From: Candidatus Flexifilum breve
GTDB taxonomy: Bacteria; Chloroflexota; Anaerolineae; Aggregatilineales; Phototrophicaceae
Reading direction: 5' to 3'
Assembly (NCBI GenBank): GCA_016717205.1
Contig: JADKGC010000001.1
Span: 620,001-684,000 of the forward strand
Length of the DNA: 64,000 bases
The notes beneath the pieces were generated by a model. That model did no database searches. It worked only from the letters and a program-made list of their open reading frames with translations, and was not told where the DNA came from. Numbering within the stretch: the first letter of the stretch is position 1; every line of letters starts with the position of its first letter. Shown piece by piece: positions 49,656-57,583 of this stretch. The position numbers and the translations under genes are program-made.

Positions 49656-50317
49656 TTGGAATCAAGCAGCCCATTTTTCAACGCGTACTGCACGAGTTCC
49701 GCCCGATTTTCGAGCCGGAGCTTTTCCATCAGACGCTGGCGATAAGTATCGACCGACTTCGGGCTGATGAACAGCAGTTCGCCGATTTCCCGGCTGCTGT
49801 AGCCGAGCGCCGTCATGACCAGTACCTCGTGCTCACGTTCGCTCAATAAGTCGAGTCCGGTAACTGGTTTCGAAGCCGGTTCATCCTTCTCGCGATAATC
49901 GCTGATGAGGACCTGCGTCGCTTCGGGCGTCAGGTACGAGCCACCGCTCGCGACCACCCGAATCGCCTTGATGAGTTCGGTATCCGCGCTGCTCTTCAGA
50001 ACGTAGCCCGCGCCGCCCGCTTTGACGACATGGCGAATGTACTGCGTGTCCGAATGCATCGTCAGGACAAGCACGCGGGTATGCGGGTACGATTGGGTAA
50101 CCTGCTCGATGATGTCCAGCCCTTTGACATTCGGCATCATCAGGTCAAGCACAATGATATCCGGTTGGAACTGGGCAATCGCATGCAGCGCCTCTTCGCC
50201 GTCTCCCGCTTCCCCGACAACGTTGATATCCGGTTCGGCATTTAACAACACCCGGAGTCCCGCCCGCAGCACCGCGTGATCGTCTGCGAGGACGATGCGA
50301 ATTATATGATTCACCAT
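49652..50317 (-). CDS. NarL-family response regulator coupled to rdhA2
   Basis: The 221-residue protein has a receiver domain with Asp58 in IIVLDLMMPNVKG and Lys in YVLKSSADTELI. It ends in a LuxR-type helix-turn-helix (LLSEREHEVLVMTALGYSSR, KSVDTYRQRLMEKLRLENRA). It overlaps the kinase gene by 7 nt and rdhA2 by 4 nt. It probably controls rdh genes, and the palindrome at 47735-47763 is a candidate site. Confidence 0.92.
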   Translation of the reverse strand: MVNHIIRIVLADDHAVLRAGLRVLLNAEPDINVVGEAGDGEEALHAIAQFQPDIIVLDLMMPNVKGLDIIEQVTQSYPHTRVLVLTMHSDTQYIRHVVKAGGAGYVLKSSADTELIKAIRVVASGGSYLTPEATQVLISDYREKDEPASKPVTGLDLLSEREHEVLVMTALGYSSREIGELLFISPKSVDTYRQRLMEKLRLENRAELVQYALKNGLLDSK

Positions 50318-51444
50318 GTTTCTGCTCCTGTGCCGACGATATCTGGCAGCAGCAGGACAACTTCCAGCCGCGTTCCCCGCCCCGGTTCCGAAGCGAGTGT
50401 CAGCGTTCCGCCCAGCAGTTCGATGCGTTCCTGCATGCCGAGCAAGCCTAAGCCGCGATTCTTAGCGCTGCGAACGCTCTCTATGTCAAAGCCACAGCCA
50501 TCATCCACAATGGAGAGGTGGAGCTGGGCGGGCTGGCGTTCGACGATGACACTGACGGTTTTGGCGTTCGCGTGGCGCAGAATATTCGTCAGAGACTCTT
50601 GAATCACCCGATAGAGCACAATCTCCATATCGCGCGGCAGCCGCTCCTGTTCCATCCCACGCGGCTGAAAATCAACCTGCAAGCCGGATTTGCTGGCATA
50701 GTTGTCAATGTAGCCTTCCAGCGCCGAAATCAGGCCGAGATCGTCGAGGGCTGCTGGACGCAGATCAGCGGCTAGCCGCCGCACCTCGTGCAGCGTGCGC
50801 TGCGTGAGTTGGCGAATACCCGCTACCTGGACCTGTGCTTCCTCCAAAGTAGTGCAGTTATCCAGAATCTTGAGTTGAACCAGCAGCGAAGTCAGCGCTT
50901 GTCCAGTCTCATCGTGCAGTTCCCGGCTGATGCGCTGGCGTTCGTCTTCCTGCGCGGAAACGACCTTGTGCAAAAGCTGCGCGCGCATCTCATTGGAGCG
51001 TTCAAGTTCGCGGTGCGAGGTGTCGAGGCTGGCGATCATGTCGTTGAACGCGCGTCCGAGTTCGCCGATTTCGTCATTCGCCCAGACGGGCGCGCGCACG
51101 GAGAGATCGCCATCGCGCACGTGGCGGGCGACAAAGGTCATATCAAGGATCGGACGGGTGAGCAGCCACGTGAGAAACGAGCCAATCCCAATCCCGGCCA
51201 GCGCCGAGAAGACGGTGATGATCACCACGCTGCGCAGGCCGACGGACATGGCTTGAGCGACGCGCTCTTCACTCAGCAGGTACGACAGCCAACCGCCGAG
51301 CTGACTGCTCACCCACCAGGCAATCGTGAAGCCGAGGATGAGCAGCGGCGCGACGATGATCCCCATAATCTTCTGGCGCAGGGAGACTCGTCCCGCCCAC
51401 GTCCACAGGGTGTTCCAGAGAGTGTGTTGTTTTAATGTCATCAT
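50311..51444 (-). CDS. HAMP/HisKA_3 sensor histidine kinase (NarX/LiaS type)
   Basis: The 377-residue kinase has two helices (about 27-46 and 72-95) with a short 25-residue external loop, a HAMP domain (about 96-150), a HisKA_3 segment with His177 in RISRELHDETGQALTSLL and an ATPase domain (LYRVIQESLTNILRHANAKT, then DDGCGFD and GLGLLGMQERIELLGG). The tiny external loop makes a classical ligand sensor unlikely, so membrane state, redox or a quinone-linked cue may be sensed. It starts the rdhA2 operon. No clear promoter is visible in 51445-51583. Confidence 0.9.
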   Translation of the reverse strand: MMTLKQHTLWNTLWTWAGRVSLRQKIMGIIVAPLLILGFTIAWWVSSQLGGWLSYLLSEERVAQAMSVGLRSVVIITVFSALAGIGIGSFLTWLLTRPILDMTFVARHVRDGDLSVRAPVWANDEIGELGRAFNDMIASLDTSHRELERSNEMRAQLLHKVVSAQEDERQRISRELHDETGQALTSLLVQLKILDNCTTLEEAQVQVAGIRQLTQRTLHEVRRLAADLRPAALDDLGLISALEGYIDNYASKSGLQVDFQPRGMEQERLPRDMEIVLYRVIQESLTNILRHANAKTVSVIVERQPAQLHLSIVDDGCGFDIESVRSAKNRGLGLLGMQERIELLGGTLTLASEPGRGTRLEVVLLLPDIVGTGAETW

Positions 51445-51532
51445 ACGAGTACGAGCTTTTTATTACACTCTAACAGGTTGAAGCTCGTTTTCCAGTGACA
51501 TATGTAAGCGCTTTGGTGTTGTAAGCTCATTG

Positions 51533-51553
51533 CTGGAGCGCTGCCCGCTCCAG
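51533..51553 (-). terminator. hairpin after the DUF3179 gene
   Basis: CTGGAGCG (51533-51540) pairs with CGCTCCAG (51546-51553). It follows the DUF3179 stop by about 30 nt and precedes the kinase gene. No strong T run follows, so termination may be partial. Confidence 0.4.
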
Positions 51554-51583
51554 ATTATCGGATATATGGCGTCCCGCTGGCGC

Positions 51584-52744
51584 TTACGTGCCGTAGATGC
51601 GCGTTTCCGGTCGGAATGCCGCCCACGCAAACCAGAAATGTGGGAAAGCGAGCTCCTGCCGCAGTTGACTGCCCAGCAAGGCACCCTCGACCGCGGTACC
51701 AAACACGTTCCACGCGCTGCCCGTCTGATCGTCACGGATCGTGCCAGCAGCATCAACGCTGAAGGTGAGTATTTGTCCATCCAGTTCGCGGCGGTACAGC
51801 GCCGCCATGCCGACATCGCGCGACGCATCGATATTGCTCTGATCCAGCGCGCTGGTCGCGCCCGGCTGCCAGAAAGCGACCACGGCCCGTCCGCCGACGG
51901 TGTCGTTGATGACAATGGCTTCCGCCAGCACCGGGAAGGGATACGCAACCGCCTCTCCCGCAATCAGTGCGCCGAGCACCCGTTCGGTCGCAAACAGGCG
52001 CTCATCGAGTTCACCGCGAAACAAAAACGGCAGCGCAGATGAGTCATAGCCGACATAGGGATTGGTCGCATACGTGCGGCCATTCCGGGACAGCACTTCA
52101 CCATCTGGATACTGCTCGACAAACGCGCCAAAACCAACCACCTGCGAGGGCAGCAGAGTCAACTGCGTGCCGGTATAACTGCCAACAATGCCCTCGCCCG
52201 TGAACTGCTGCCACCAGCTCTGCGTCAGATCGTCCCACATGATCAGATCGCTGTTACGCAGCAAGCCCGAAACACCAAAACGCAAGACCTGCCCCGTCAC
52301 CGTCCGCTCAAACACGACCGCGCTGTTGCACAGCGGGCAGAAGGTCACAGCCACGGGCACATCGGCCACGATATCATTCACGATTTCGTGTCGGGTCAGG
52401 ATGGCGAGCGGATAGGCGCGCGCCACACCCTCCAGCGTAAACGCGATCACCGGGGACTGTGGTTGCAGCCACGTTGACGCCTCGGCAATTGATTCGAAGG
52501 TCGGGTTGTCAATCGGTGGGATGCCGTCGCGCGGAACACCGCCTGACAGGATCTCGTCGAAGACCCCTGCCTGAGACTGGCAGAAATCGGTCTTGTCCCA
52601 CACATACACTAAGCCCGACACATCCAGCGGCGGATCAGCACAGGTGAGTTGGGCACTCACAGTCGTGATGCGTCCCGCAGACAGCGCCACTGCTAGCCCG
52701 AGCAGCAGCGCGATCCACCTGATTTTCGTGGATTGATCTCTCAT
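51584..52744 (-). CDS. DUF3179-domain exported protein
   Basis: The 386-residue protein has a Sec signal (IRWIALLLGLAVALSAGRIT, cleaved near VSAQL) and a DUF3179 domain: DGIPPIDNPTFESIAEASTW, VIAFTLEGVARAYPLAIL, VTFCPLCNSAVVFERTV and RDVGMAALYRRELDGQ. The CPLC pair might bind metal or form a disulfide. The function of the family is unknown. An ATG at 52744 is preferred because GGGAGG lies 8 nt upstream; one at 52750 would be too close. It stands upstream of the kinase-regulator-rdhA2 operon on the same strand. Confidence 0.85.
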   Translation of the reverse strand: MRDQSTKIRWIALLLGLAVALSAGRITTVSAQLTCADPPLDVSGLVYVWDKTDFCQSQAGVFDEILSGGVPRDGIPPIDNPTFESIAEASTWLQPQSPVIAFTLEGVARAYPLAILTRHEIVNDIVADVPVAVTFCPLCNSAVVFERTVTGQVLRFGVSGLLRNSDLIMWDDLTQSWWQQFTGEGIVGSYTGTQLTLLPSQVVGFGAFVEQYPDGEVLSRNGRTYATNPYVGYDSSALPFLFRGELDERLFATERVLGALIAGEAVAYPFPVLAEAIVINDTVGGRAVVAFWQPGATSALDQSNIDASRDVGMAALYRRELDGQILTFSVDAAGTIRDDQTGSAWNVFGTAVEGALLGSQLRQELAFPHFWFAWAAFRPETRIYGT

Positions 52745-52842
52745 CAACATAGCCTCCCATCGAAGCAGCATGCGAACATTTGGCGGCAAGCCAAGTGCCG
52801 CAGATCAGGGTGATCTGCGGCGCACTCGTCCAGTTCAGCCGC

Positions 52843-53292
52843 TTAGCGACGCTGGATCAGCGTAAAGAATCCGGCGGTGATGATGCCGAAGATCACGTGG
52901 CCGATCAGACTCATCAACTGCATGTCGCCGATCTGGAACACCATGTCGCCCATGCCCAGCAGCAGCGGCATCATAACAAGCGCGCCCAGCACCCACCAGA
53001 TCACGCCGTAGACGATGCCCGCGCCCATCGCGACCAGCCACCCGGCGGGCAAGCGCGGCGCGATCACCCCATACACCGCGCCGATGATCGCGCTGATGAT
53101 GAGGTGCAGGACGAAGCCGACCACCGGATTTTGTGAACCGACCAACTGCGCGACCATCGGCAGCATCCCGCCGACCGCCATCTGCACCCCAAAAACTGAA
53201 CCGCCGATCAACGCGGCGGTGATCCCCTGAACCACACTGGTCACGAGGGTGGATGAAGCTGCCTGTTCCTGACGAACTGTCGTTGTCGCCAT
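52843..53292 (-). CDS. small multi-pass membrane protein
   Basis: The 149-residue protein has about four helices (VQGITAALIGGSVFGVQMAV, VVGFVLHLIISAIIGAVYGV, AGIVYGVIWWVLGALVMMPL, LMSLIGHVIFGIITAGFF). I do not recognise a named family. Glycine-rich helices suggest a small channel or scaffold. AAGGGG precedes the ATG at 53292. It is divergent from the FIST gene, so the 177-bp region between them may drive both. Confidence 0.6.
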   Translation of the reverse strand: MATTTVRQEQAASSTLVTSVVQGITAALIGGSVFGVQMAVGGMLPMVAQLVGSQNPVVGFVLHLIISAIIGAVYGVIAPRLPAGWLVAMGAGIVYGVIWWVLGALVMMPLLLGMGDMVFQIGDMQLMSLIGHVIFGIITAGFFTLIQRR

Positions 53293-53383
53293 GGTCTGAA
53301 ACCCCTTCTGTGTCTCAAAACTGGTCAATGTCCCCCAGTGTAGGTGATCCCCCTGCGGCGTGGAGCAAAGAAACGCCGGGAAA

Positions 53384-53405
53384 TTGCCGAAGATTTGCCG
53401 AAGAT
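53384..53405 (+). promoter_or_regulatory. tandem 11-bp repeats upstream of the FIST operon
   Basis: TTGCCGAAGAT occurs twice in direct tandem (53384-53394 and 53395-53405), with a weaker unit just upstream. TATTAC at 53428-53433 could be the -10 box. The reverse complement of the same unit is repeated at 56748-56780 before the TVP38 gene. An OmpR-type regulator encoded between the two sites is the likely binder. Confidence 0.6.
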
Positions 53406-53469
53406 GGCGTTTCGAAAGCCGCTTCCGTATTACACTGGAACGCAGATTGAGTTTGGGGAGCGCAAAGGT

Positions 53470-54639
53470 TTGGCAACAGCAATCGGGGTGGGCTTATCCG
53501 ACACAGGGAACGGCTTTGCCTGCGGGCAGGATGCGGCGCGGGCGGCGGTCGCCAGTCTCGCGCAGCCGACCACGCCCATCACCTTGGCGCTGCTGTTCAC
53601 GTCGCATGCTCAGCCAGAACAGGTGTTGAAAGGCGTCAACGCGATCCTGGGTGACACGCCGCTGATCGGGGCGACCTCCGTCGGACAGTACAGCCATGCC
53701 GGTTATGTCGAACACGGCGCCGGGGTGATGCTGCTGCACAGCGAGCACATTCGCTTTCATACCAACCGCTATCAGCGTCCGTTGGTCGGCAAGGGGCGCT
53801 TACTCGGCGACTTGCGCGGAGTAGCAGCGGACGGGCTCGGGAGTGCCTTTCATCATCGGGCGTTGATGCTCTTTCCCGATATACAGGTGATGAATCTCGA
53901 CGAAGTCGTGGAGCGCGCCATGACGGAAACCGGCATGCTCTACGATATCCTCGGTGGCTCCAGTCCCAACATCGATCAGCCGCCGCGTCCCCCGGCCGTG
54001 TTCTTCAACCGCCGCGTGTTTCGTCACGGTCTGAGCGCCGCCGAAGTGCTCAGCCAGACGCCATTGGGGTTAGCGCTCGACAACGGCTGGACACCCTTCA
54101 GCGGCGCGTACCGCGTCACCCACACCGACTCCCACCGCATCCTCAAGATCGATGGTCGTCCGGCGTGGGAAGTCTATGAGGATTTCCTCAATGAGCAGCG
54201 TATCCCGTACCGACCAGATGACCTCACGACCATTACCCTGCGGTATCCGGTCGGCGTGTGCGCCAACGGAACCTGCAAAGTGAGCTTCGTCATGGGCTTC
54301 GACCGTTCCGGGGCGATGCTCGTCACCGCGCCGCCGCCAGTAGGCAAGCTGATGCACATCTTGGCGGCACAGCCCGATGCGCTGGTGACCGCCGCTGGGC
54401 GGGCGATCGATCACGCGCGTCAGCGAGCGGAGAGCTGCGCCGGGGCGTTGTTCATCGATTGTATGTCGACGGCCATGGTACTCGGCGAGACCTATCGCCA
54501 GCAGCGTGCCGTCGTGCAGGAGCGCTTGGGGGATGTCCCGTTTCTCGGTTTTCGCAGTCAGGGCGTGCTGTCCCGCTTGCAGGGGCAGACCGCCGGACAT
54601 TATGAGTGTTCCGTTGGCACGTTTATCTTCCCGAAATGA
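53470..54639 (+). CDS. FIST-domain sensor protein
   Basis: The protein of about 389 residues has FIST-N (about 1-190; ATAIGVGLSDTGNGFACGQD, LIGATSVGQYSHAGYVEHG) and FIST-C (about 210-370; GALFIDCMSTAMVLGETY, FLGFRSQGVLSR) domains. FIST proteins are thought to bind small ligands such as amino acids and feed two-component kinases. TTG at 53470 is chosen because the upstream ATG at 53404 overlaps the tandem operator, and GGGGAG lies 9 nt before the TTG. An earlier start at 53404 or 53344 remains possible. A kinase and regulator follow directly. Confidence 0.8.
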   Translation: MATAIGVGLSDTGNGFACGQDAARAAVASLAQPTTPITLALLFTSHAQPEQVLKGVNAILGDTPLIGATSVGQYSHAGYVEHGAGVMLLHSEHIRFHTNRYQRPLVGKGRLLGDLRGVAADGLGSAFHHRALMLFPDIQVMNLDEVVERAMTETGMLYDILGGSSPNIDQPPRPPAVFFNRRVFRHGLSAAEVLSQTPLGLALDNGWTPFSGAYRVTHTDSHRILKIDGRPAWEVYEDFLNEQRIPYRPDDLTTITLRYPVGVCANGTCKVSFVMGFDRSGAMLVTAPPPVGKLMHILAAQPDALVTAAGRAIDHARQRAESCAGALFIDCMSTAMVLGETYRQQRAVVQERLGDVPFLGFRSQGVLSRLQGQTAGHYECSVGTFIFPK

Positions 54640-54640
54640 C

Positions 54641-55948
54641 ATGACCATCATGCCTGATCTTGCCTGTACCTTAGCGAATATGCTGTGTGCCGGGTCGGTG
54701 GAACAGACCCTCTCGTTCGCCCTGGCGAGCCTAATCACGCTGACCCAACCCCAGTGGGTGTGTTTTCTGCTCTGGGATGTCGATTTGCAGCGCTACATCG
54801 TTGGGGAGACGTGGCTGTCCGACGCGACCGAGCAGAGTCCAGCCGCCCTGCGCCGTCTGGTTTTGAGGCAGGCTAACACGGCCTACCTCAGTGATCCACA
54901 CACCGCGCGCCGGCTGGACACCACCGCCTGGTATCACCCGCTCAACGTCCACGCGGCGCCTGTCGGCGCAGTCTGTCTGGGGGTGGAGCAGATCCCCCGA
55001 GAGGCGCAGCCGGCCTACGATTTGCTGATCAGGTCTTTGAGCCAAACCTTGTACACCAATGCGCGTTTGGAACAGGCGGATCGGGAACGGGCGGAGCTGG
55101 AAAGCGATCGTCAGCGGCTGGAACAACTTTTGCGCGCGGTCGAAGTCCAGCAGCGCACCATCGATCAACTGCTGGCCGCCGAACGCCAGTTGTCCGCGTC
55201 GCTTGAAGCCAAAGTCGAAGAGCGGACGGCGGCGCTGCGGGCGGCGCAGAATCGCCTGATCCAATCCGAAAAGCTGGCCGTCATCGGGCAACTGGCGAGT
55301 TCCCTCGCCCACGAGCTGAATAATCCGCTGCAGGCCATCGAGAGCGGACTGGGACTGGTCATGACCGAGCTTGACGGCGCCGCACCGGAAGTCCAGCAGG
55401 ATCTGACGATTATCGCGCAGGAGTTGGAGCGCATTCAGACGATCTTCCGGCAAATGCTCGACTTCTATCGTCCCGTCTCGCACGACCATCTGCCACTTGA
55501 TGTCAATGCGCTGTGCGACGGCGTGCGCATCCTCATGCGTAAGCGACTGCAGGAGGCGGGGATCGCCCTGCAGCTCCAACTGGCGGACAGCCTGCCCACG
55601 CCGTGTGGGGACAGCAACCAGATCAAGAAGGTGCTGCTGAATCTCATCCTGAATGCGGCTGAAGCGGCACGTGGGGATGCGGCGCACATCGAATTGGCCA
55701 CCACCGCACAAGGGGAAACCGTGCACATCACGCTGACAGATAATGGCTCGGGCATCGCGCCGGAGCATCTCCCGCGCCTGTTCGAGCCGTTGTTCACCAC
55801 CAAGACGCGTGGGCTTGGGTTAGGTCTCGCGATTTCCCGCGAAATCATCGAACGGCATGGCGGAAAGATCAGCGTCGCCAGCGCTTTGGGCACGGGGACG
55901 ACCTTCACCATCACGCTGCCCGTGACAGGCGTGTGCGACCATGAATAA
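54641..55948 (+). CDS. soluble sensor histidine kinase partnering FIST
   Basis: The 435-residue kinase lacks membrane helices. It has a GAF-like N-terminal domain (about 10-150), a coiled coil (about 145-210, rich in ERAELESDRQRLEQLLRAVE-like heptads), a HisKA domain with His224 in SSLAHELNNPLQAIESGLGL and an ATPase domain (LNLILNAAEAA, TDNGSGIAPEHLPRLFEPLF, GLGLGLAISREI). Its ATG follows the FIST stop by 1 nt, so FIST probably controls this cytoplasmic kinase. It overlaps the response regulator by 8 nt. Confidence 0.88.
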   Translation: MTIMPDLACTLANMLCAGSVEQTLSFALASLITLTQPQWVCFLLWDVDLQRYIVGETWLSDATEQSPAALRRLVLRQANTAYLSDPHTARRLDTTAWYHPLNVHAAPVGAVCLGVEQIPREAQPAYDLLIRSLSQTLYTNARLEQADRERAELESDRQRLEQLLRAVEVQQRTIDQLLAAERQLSASLEAKVEERTAALRAAQNRLIQSEKLAVIGQLASSLAHELNNPLQAIESGLGLVMTELDGAAPEVQQDLTIIAQELERIQTIFRQMLDFYRPVSHDHLPLDVNALCDGVRILMRKRLQEAGIALQLQLADSLPTPCGDSNQIKKVLLNLILNAAEAARGDAAHIELATTAQGETVHITLTDNGSGIAPEHLPRLFEPLFTTKTRGLGLGLAISREIIERHGGKISVASALGTGTTFTITLPVTGVCDHE

Positions 55949-56717
55949 GCCGCGCGTGCTCGTCGTCGATGATGAAGCGGCGATCCGCAATTTTCTCGTG
56001 CGCGTCCTCCAATTGAGCGGCTACGAGGTGACTGCTGCCTGTGATGGGCGGGAGGCGCTGGAGCGACTGGCGGATAGCGCGTTTGCTGTCCTGCTCACCG
56101 ATATCAAGATGGATCGGCTGGATGGGGTAGAACTGCTGCGTCTCGCCAAAGAACGTTATCCCGACCTCGCCGTGATTCTGCTGACCGGACATGCGACCGT
56201 ACCCTCCGCCATCGCCGCACTGAGGCAGGGCGCGCATGATTATCTGCTCAAACCGGCGAAGAACGAAGACATCCTCGCGGCGGTCGCCTCAGCCATCCAC
56301 AGCCGCGCGCACCAACAGCGGCGTGATCGGCTGGAACAGATCGTCGGGCAGCTACTGGATGTCGTGCAGCCCGATTTGCCGACCGCCGCGCACCCGACCA
56401 AAGCCCCGCTCGCCTACGGCGACCTGACCTTCGATGTGAGCGGCTTCCGCGCCAGCCTGCGCGGGCAGGCGCTCGACCTCACGCCGACCGAGTTTCGCCT
56501 GCTGCTCGAACTGACCCGCGCACCCGGAGTCACGCTCAACTATACCGTCTTGGTGCAGTCCGCCTGTGGCTACACCTGTGCGCGGCACGAGGCACGGGAA
56601 ATCATCGGCGCGCATGTCCTCAACCTGCGCAAAAAACTGGGCATCGAACCGGAGTCCGACCTGTACATCGAATCGGTGCGCGGCGTGGGCTACCGTCTGA
56701 TCCCGCAGGCAGACTGA
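55941..56717 (+). CDS. response regulator with winged-helix output
   Basis: The 258-residue protein has an NtrC-like receiver domain (Asp54 in LLTDIKMDRLDG; Lys in YLLKPAKNEDI), a coiled linker (about 120-160) and an OmpR-type winged helix (LTPTEFRLLLELTRAPGVTL, AHVLNLRKKLGIEPESD, VRGVGYRLI). This mixed architecture is less common. Tandem 11-bp repeats of the kind bound by OmpR-type wings lie before the FIST gene and before the TVP38 gene 30 nt downstream, suggesting it controls both. Confidence 0.88.
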   Translation: MNKPRVLVVDDEAAIRNFLVRVLQLSGYEVTAACDGREALERLADSAFAVLLTDIKMDRLDGVELLRLAKERYPDLAVILLTGHATVPSAIAALRQGAHDYLLKPAKNEDILAAVASAIHSRAHQQRRDRLEQIVGQLLDVVQPDLPTAAHPTKAPLAYGDLTFDVSGFRASLRGQALDLTPTEFRLLLELTRAPGVTLNYTVLVQSACGYTCARHEAREIIGAHVLNLRKKLGIEPESDLYIESVRGVGYRLIPQAD

Positions 56718-56747
56718 GTGGATAACGAACGAGGACATGCTAGGCAT

Positions 56748-56780
56748 TTTCTTCGGCATTTCTTCGGCGTTTCTTTGCTA
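56748..56780 (+). promoter_or_regulatory. triple 11-bp tandem repeat upstream of the TVP38 gene
   Basis: TTTCTTCGGCA, TTTCTTCGGCG and TTTCTTTGCTA follow one another (56748-56758, 56759-56769 and 56770-56780). TCTTCGGCA is the reverse complement of TGCCGAAGA repeated at 53384. TAGAGT (56801-56806) could be the -10 box, giving the same box-to-repeat distance (about 20 nt) as at 53384. Confidence 0.62.
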
Positions 56781-56839
56781 ACCACCGCAAGCTTCTCAGC
56801 TAGAGTAGTTGCATTCTTCGACCGGGGAGAGCCCCAACC

Positions 56840-57583
56840 ATGGAAATGTCAACGAAACCGTCGTGGACGCAGCGTGTCTGGCGGTGGCTCACAGCGCACC
56901 GCACCGCCGTGATCGCCGTCCTCTTCTGGTTGGCGCTGCTGCTGATCGTCCGCCAGTACATGACCGCCTACGATCTCACCTTCGCCCAACTGACGGGCGA
57001 ACTGCAAACTATCTTGAGCAGCAATTGGTTTGGTCCGGCGCTCTACATCGGCGTGTATCTGCTGCGCCCGGTGATTCTGTTTCCCGCGTCGCTGTTGACG
57101 ATACTCGGCGGCAGCGTGTTTGGCCTGTGGCCGGGCTTCCTGATTGTGCTGATCGCGGGCACCGTCTCCGCGGTGATTCCCTACGGGATCGGGCGCTGGT
57201 TTTCCAGCGAGGCGACGGAACCAGCGAATACGTCCGCGCTGCAGCGCTTCGTGCACCTGCTGCGCCGCAATCCGTTCCAAGCGGTGCTGACCATGCGGCT
57301 GATCTATCTGCCCTATGACGCGGTCAGTCTGGTCGCGGGGAGTCTGCGCATCCCCTTCGGCAGCTTCATTCTGGCGACCGGACTCGGCAATCTGGCGGGC
57401 ACGCTCTCGTTTGTGGGCATCGGCGCGGCGCTGGAAGGCGATCTCGCCGCCGGGCAAGCGAGTCTCAATCCGGGGATTCTGTTGTTTTCGGGCCTCATTC
57501 TGGTGCTCAGCCTGGGACTGTCCCGTCTGCTCAACCGCCGCCAAGCCGCGGCACCTACCCTGCCCCAAAAGGAAAACGCATGA
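56840..57583 (+). CDS. TVP38/TMEM64-family membrane protein (YdjX/YdjZ-like)
   Basis: The 247-residue protein has five or six helices and the VTT (SNARE-associated) core: LYIGVYLLRPVILFPASLLT, ILGGSVFGLWPGFLIVLIAG, TMRLIYLPYDAVSLVAGSLR and IPFGSFILATGLGNLAGTL. E. coli YdjX and YdjZ belong to this family. It is the first gene of an operon that also holds a flavoprotein disulfide reductase and YnjF/YnjB/YnjC/YnjD-like genes. GGGGAG precedes the ATG. The transported or flipped substrate is unknown. Confidence 0.86.
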   Translation: MEMSTKPSWTQRVWRWLTAHRTAVIAVLFWLALLLIVRQYMTAYDLTFAQLTGELQTILSSNWFGPALYIGVYLLRPVILFPASLLTILGGSVFGLWPGFLIVLIAGTVSAVIPYGIGRWFSSEATEPANTSALQRFVHLLRRNPFQAVLTMRLIYLPYDAVSLVAGSLRIPFGSFILATGLGNLAGTLSFVGIGAALEGDLAAGQASLNPGILLFSGLILVLSLGLSRLLNRRQAAAPTLPQKENA

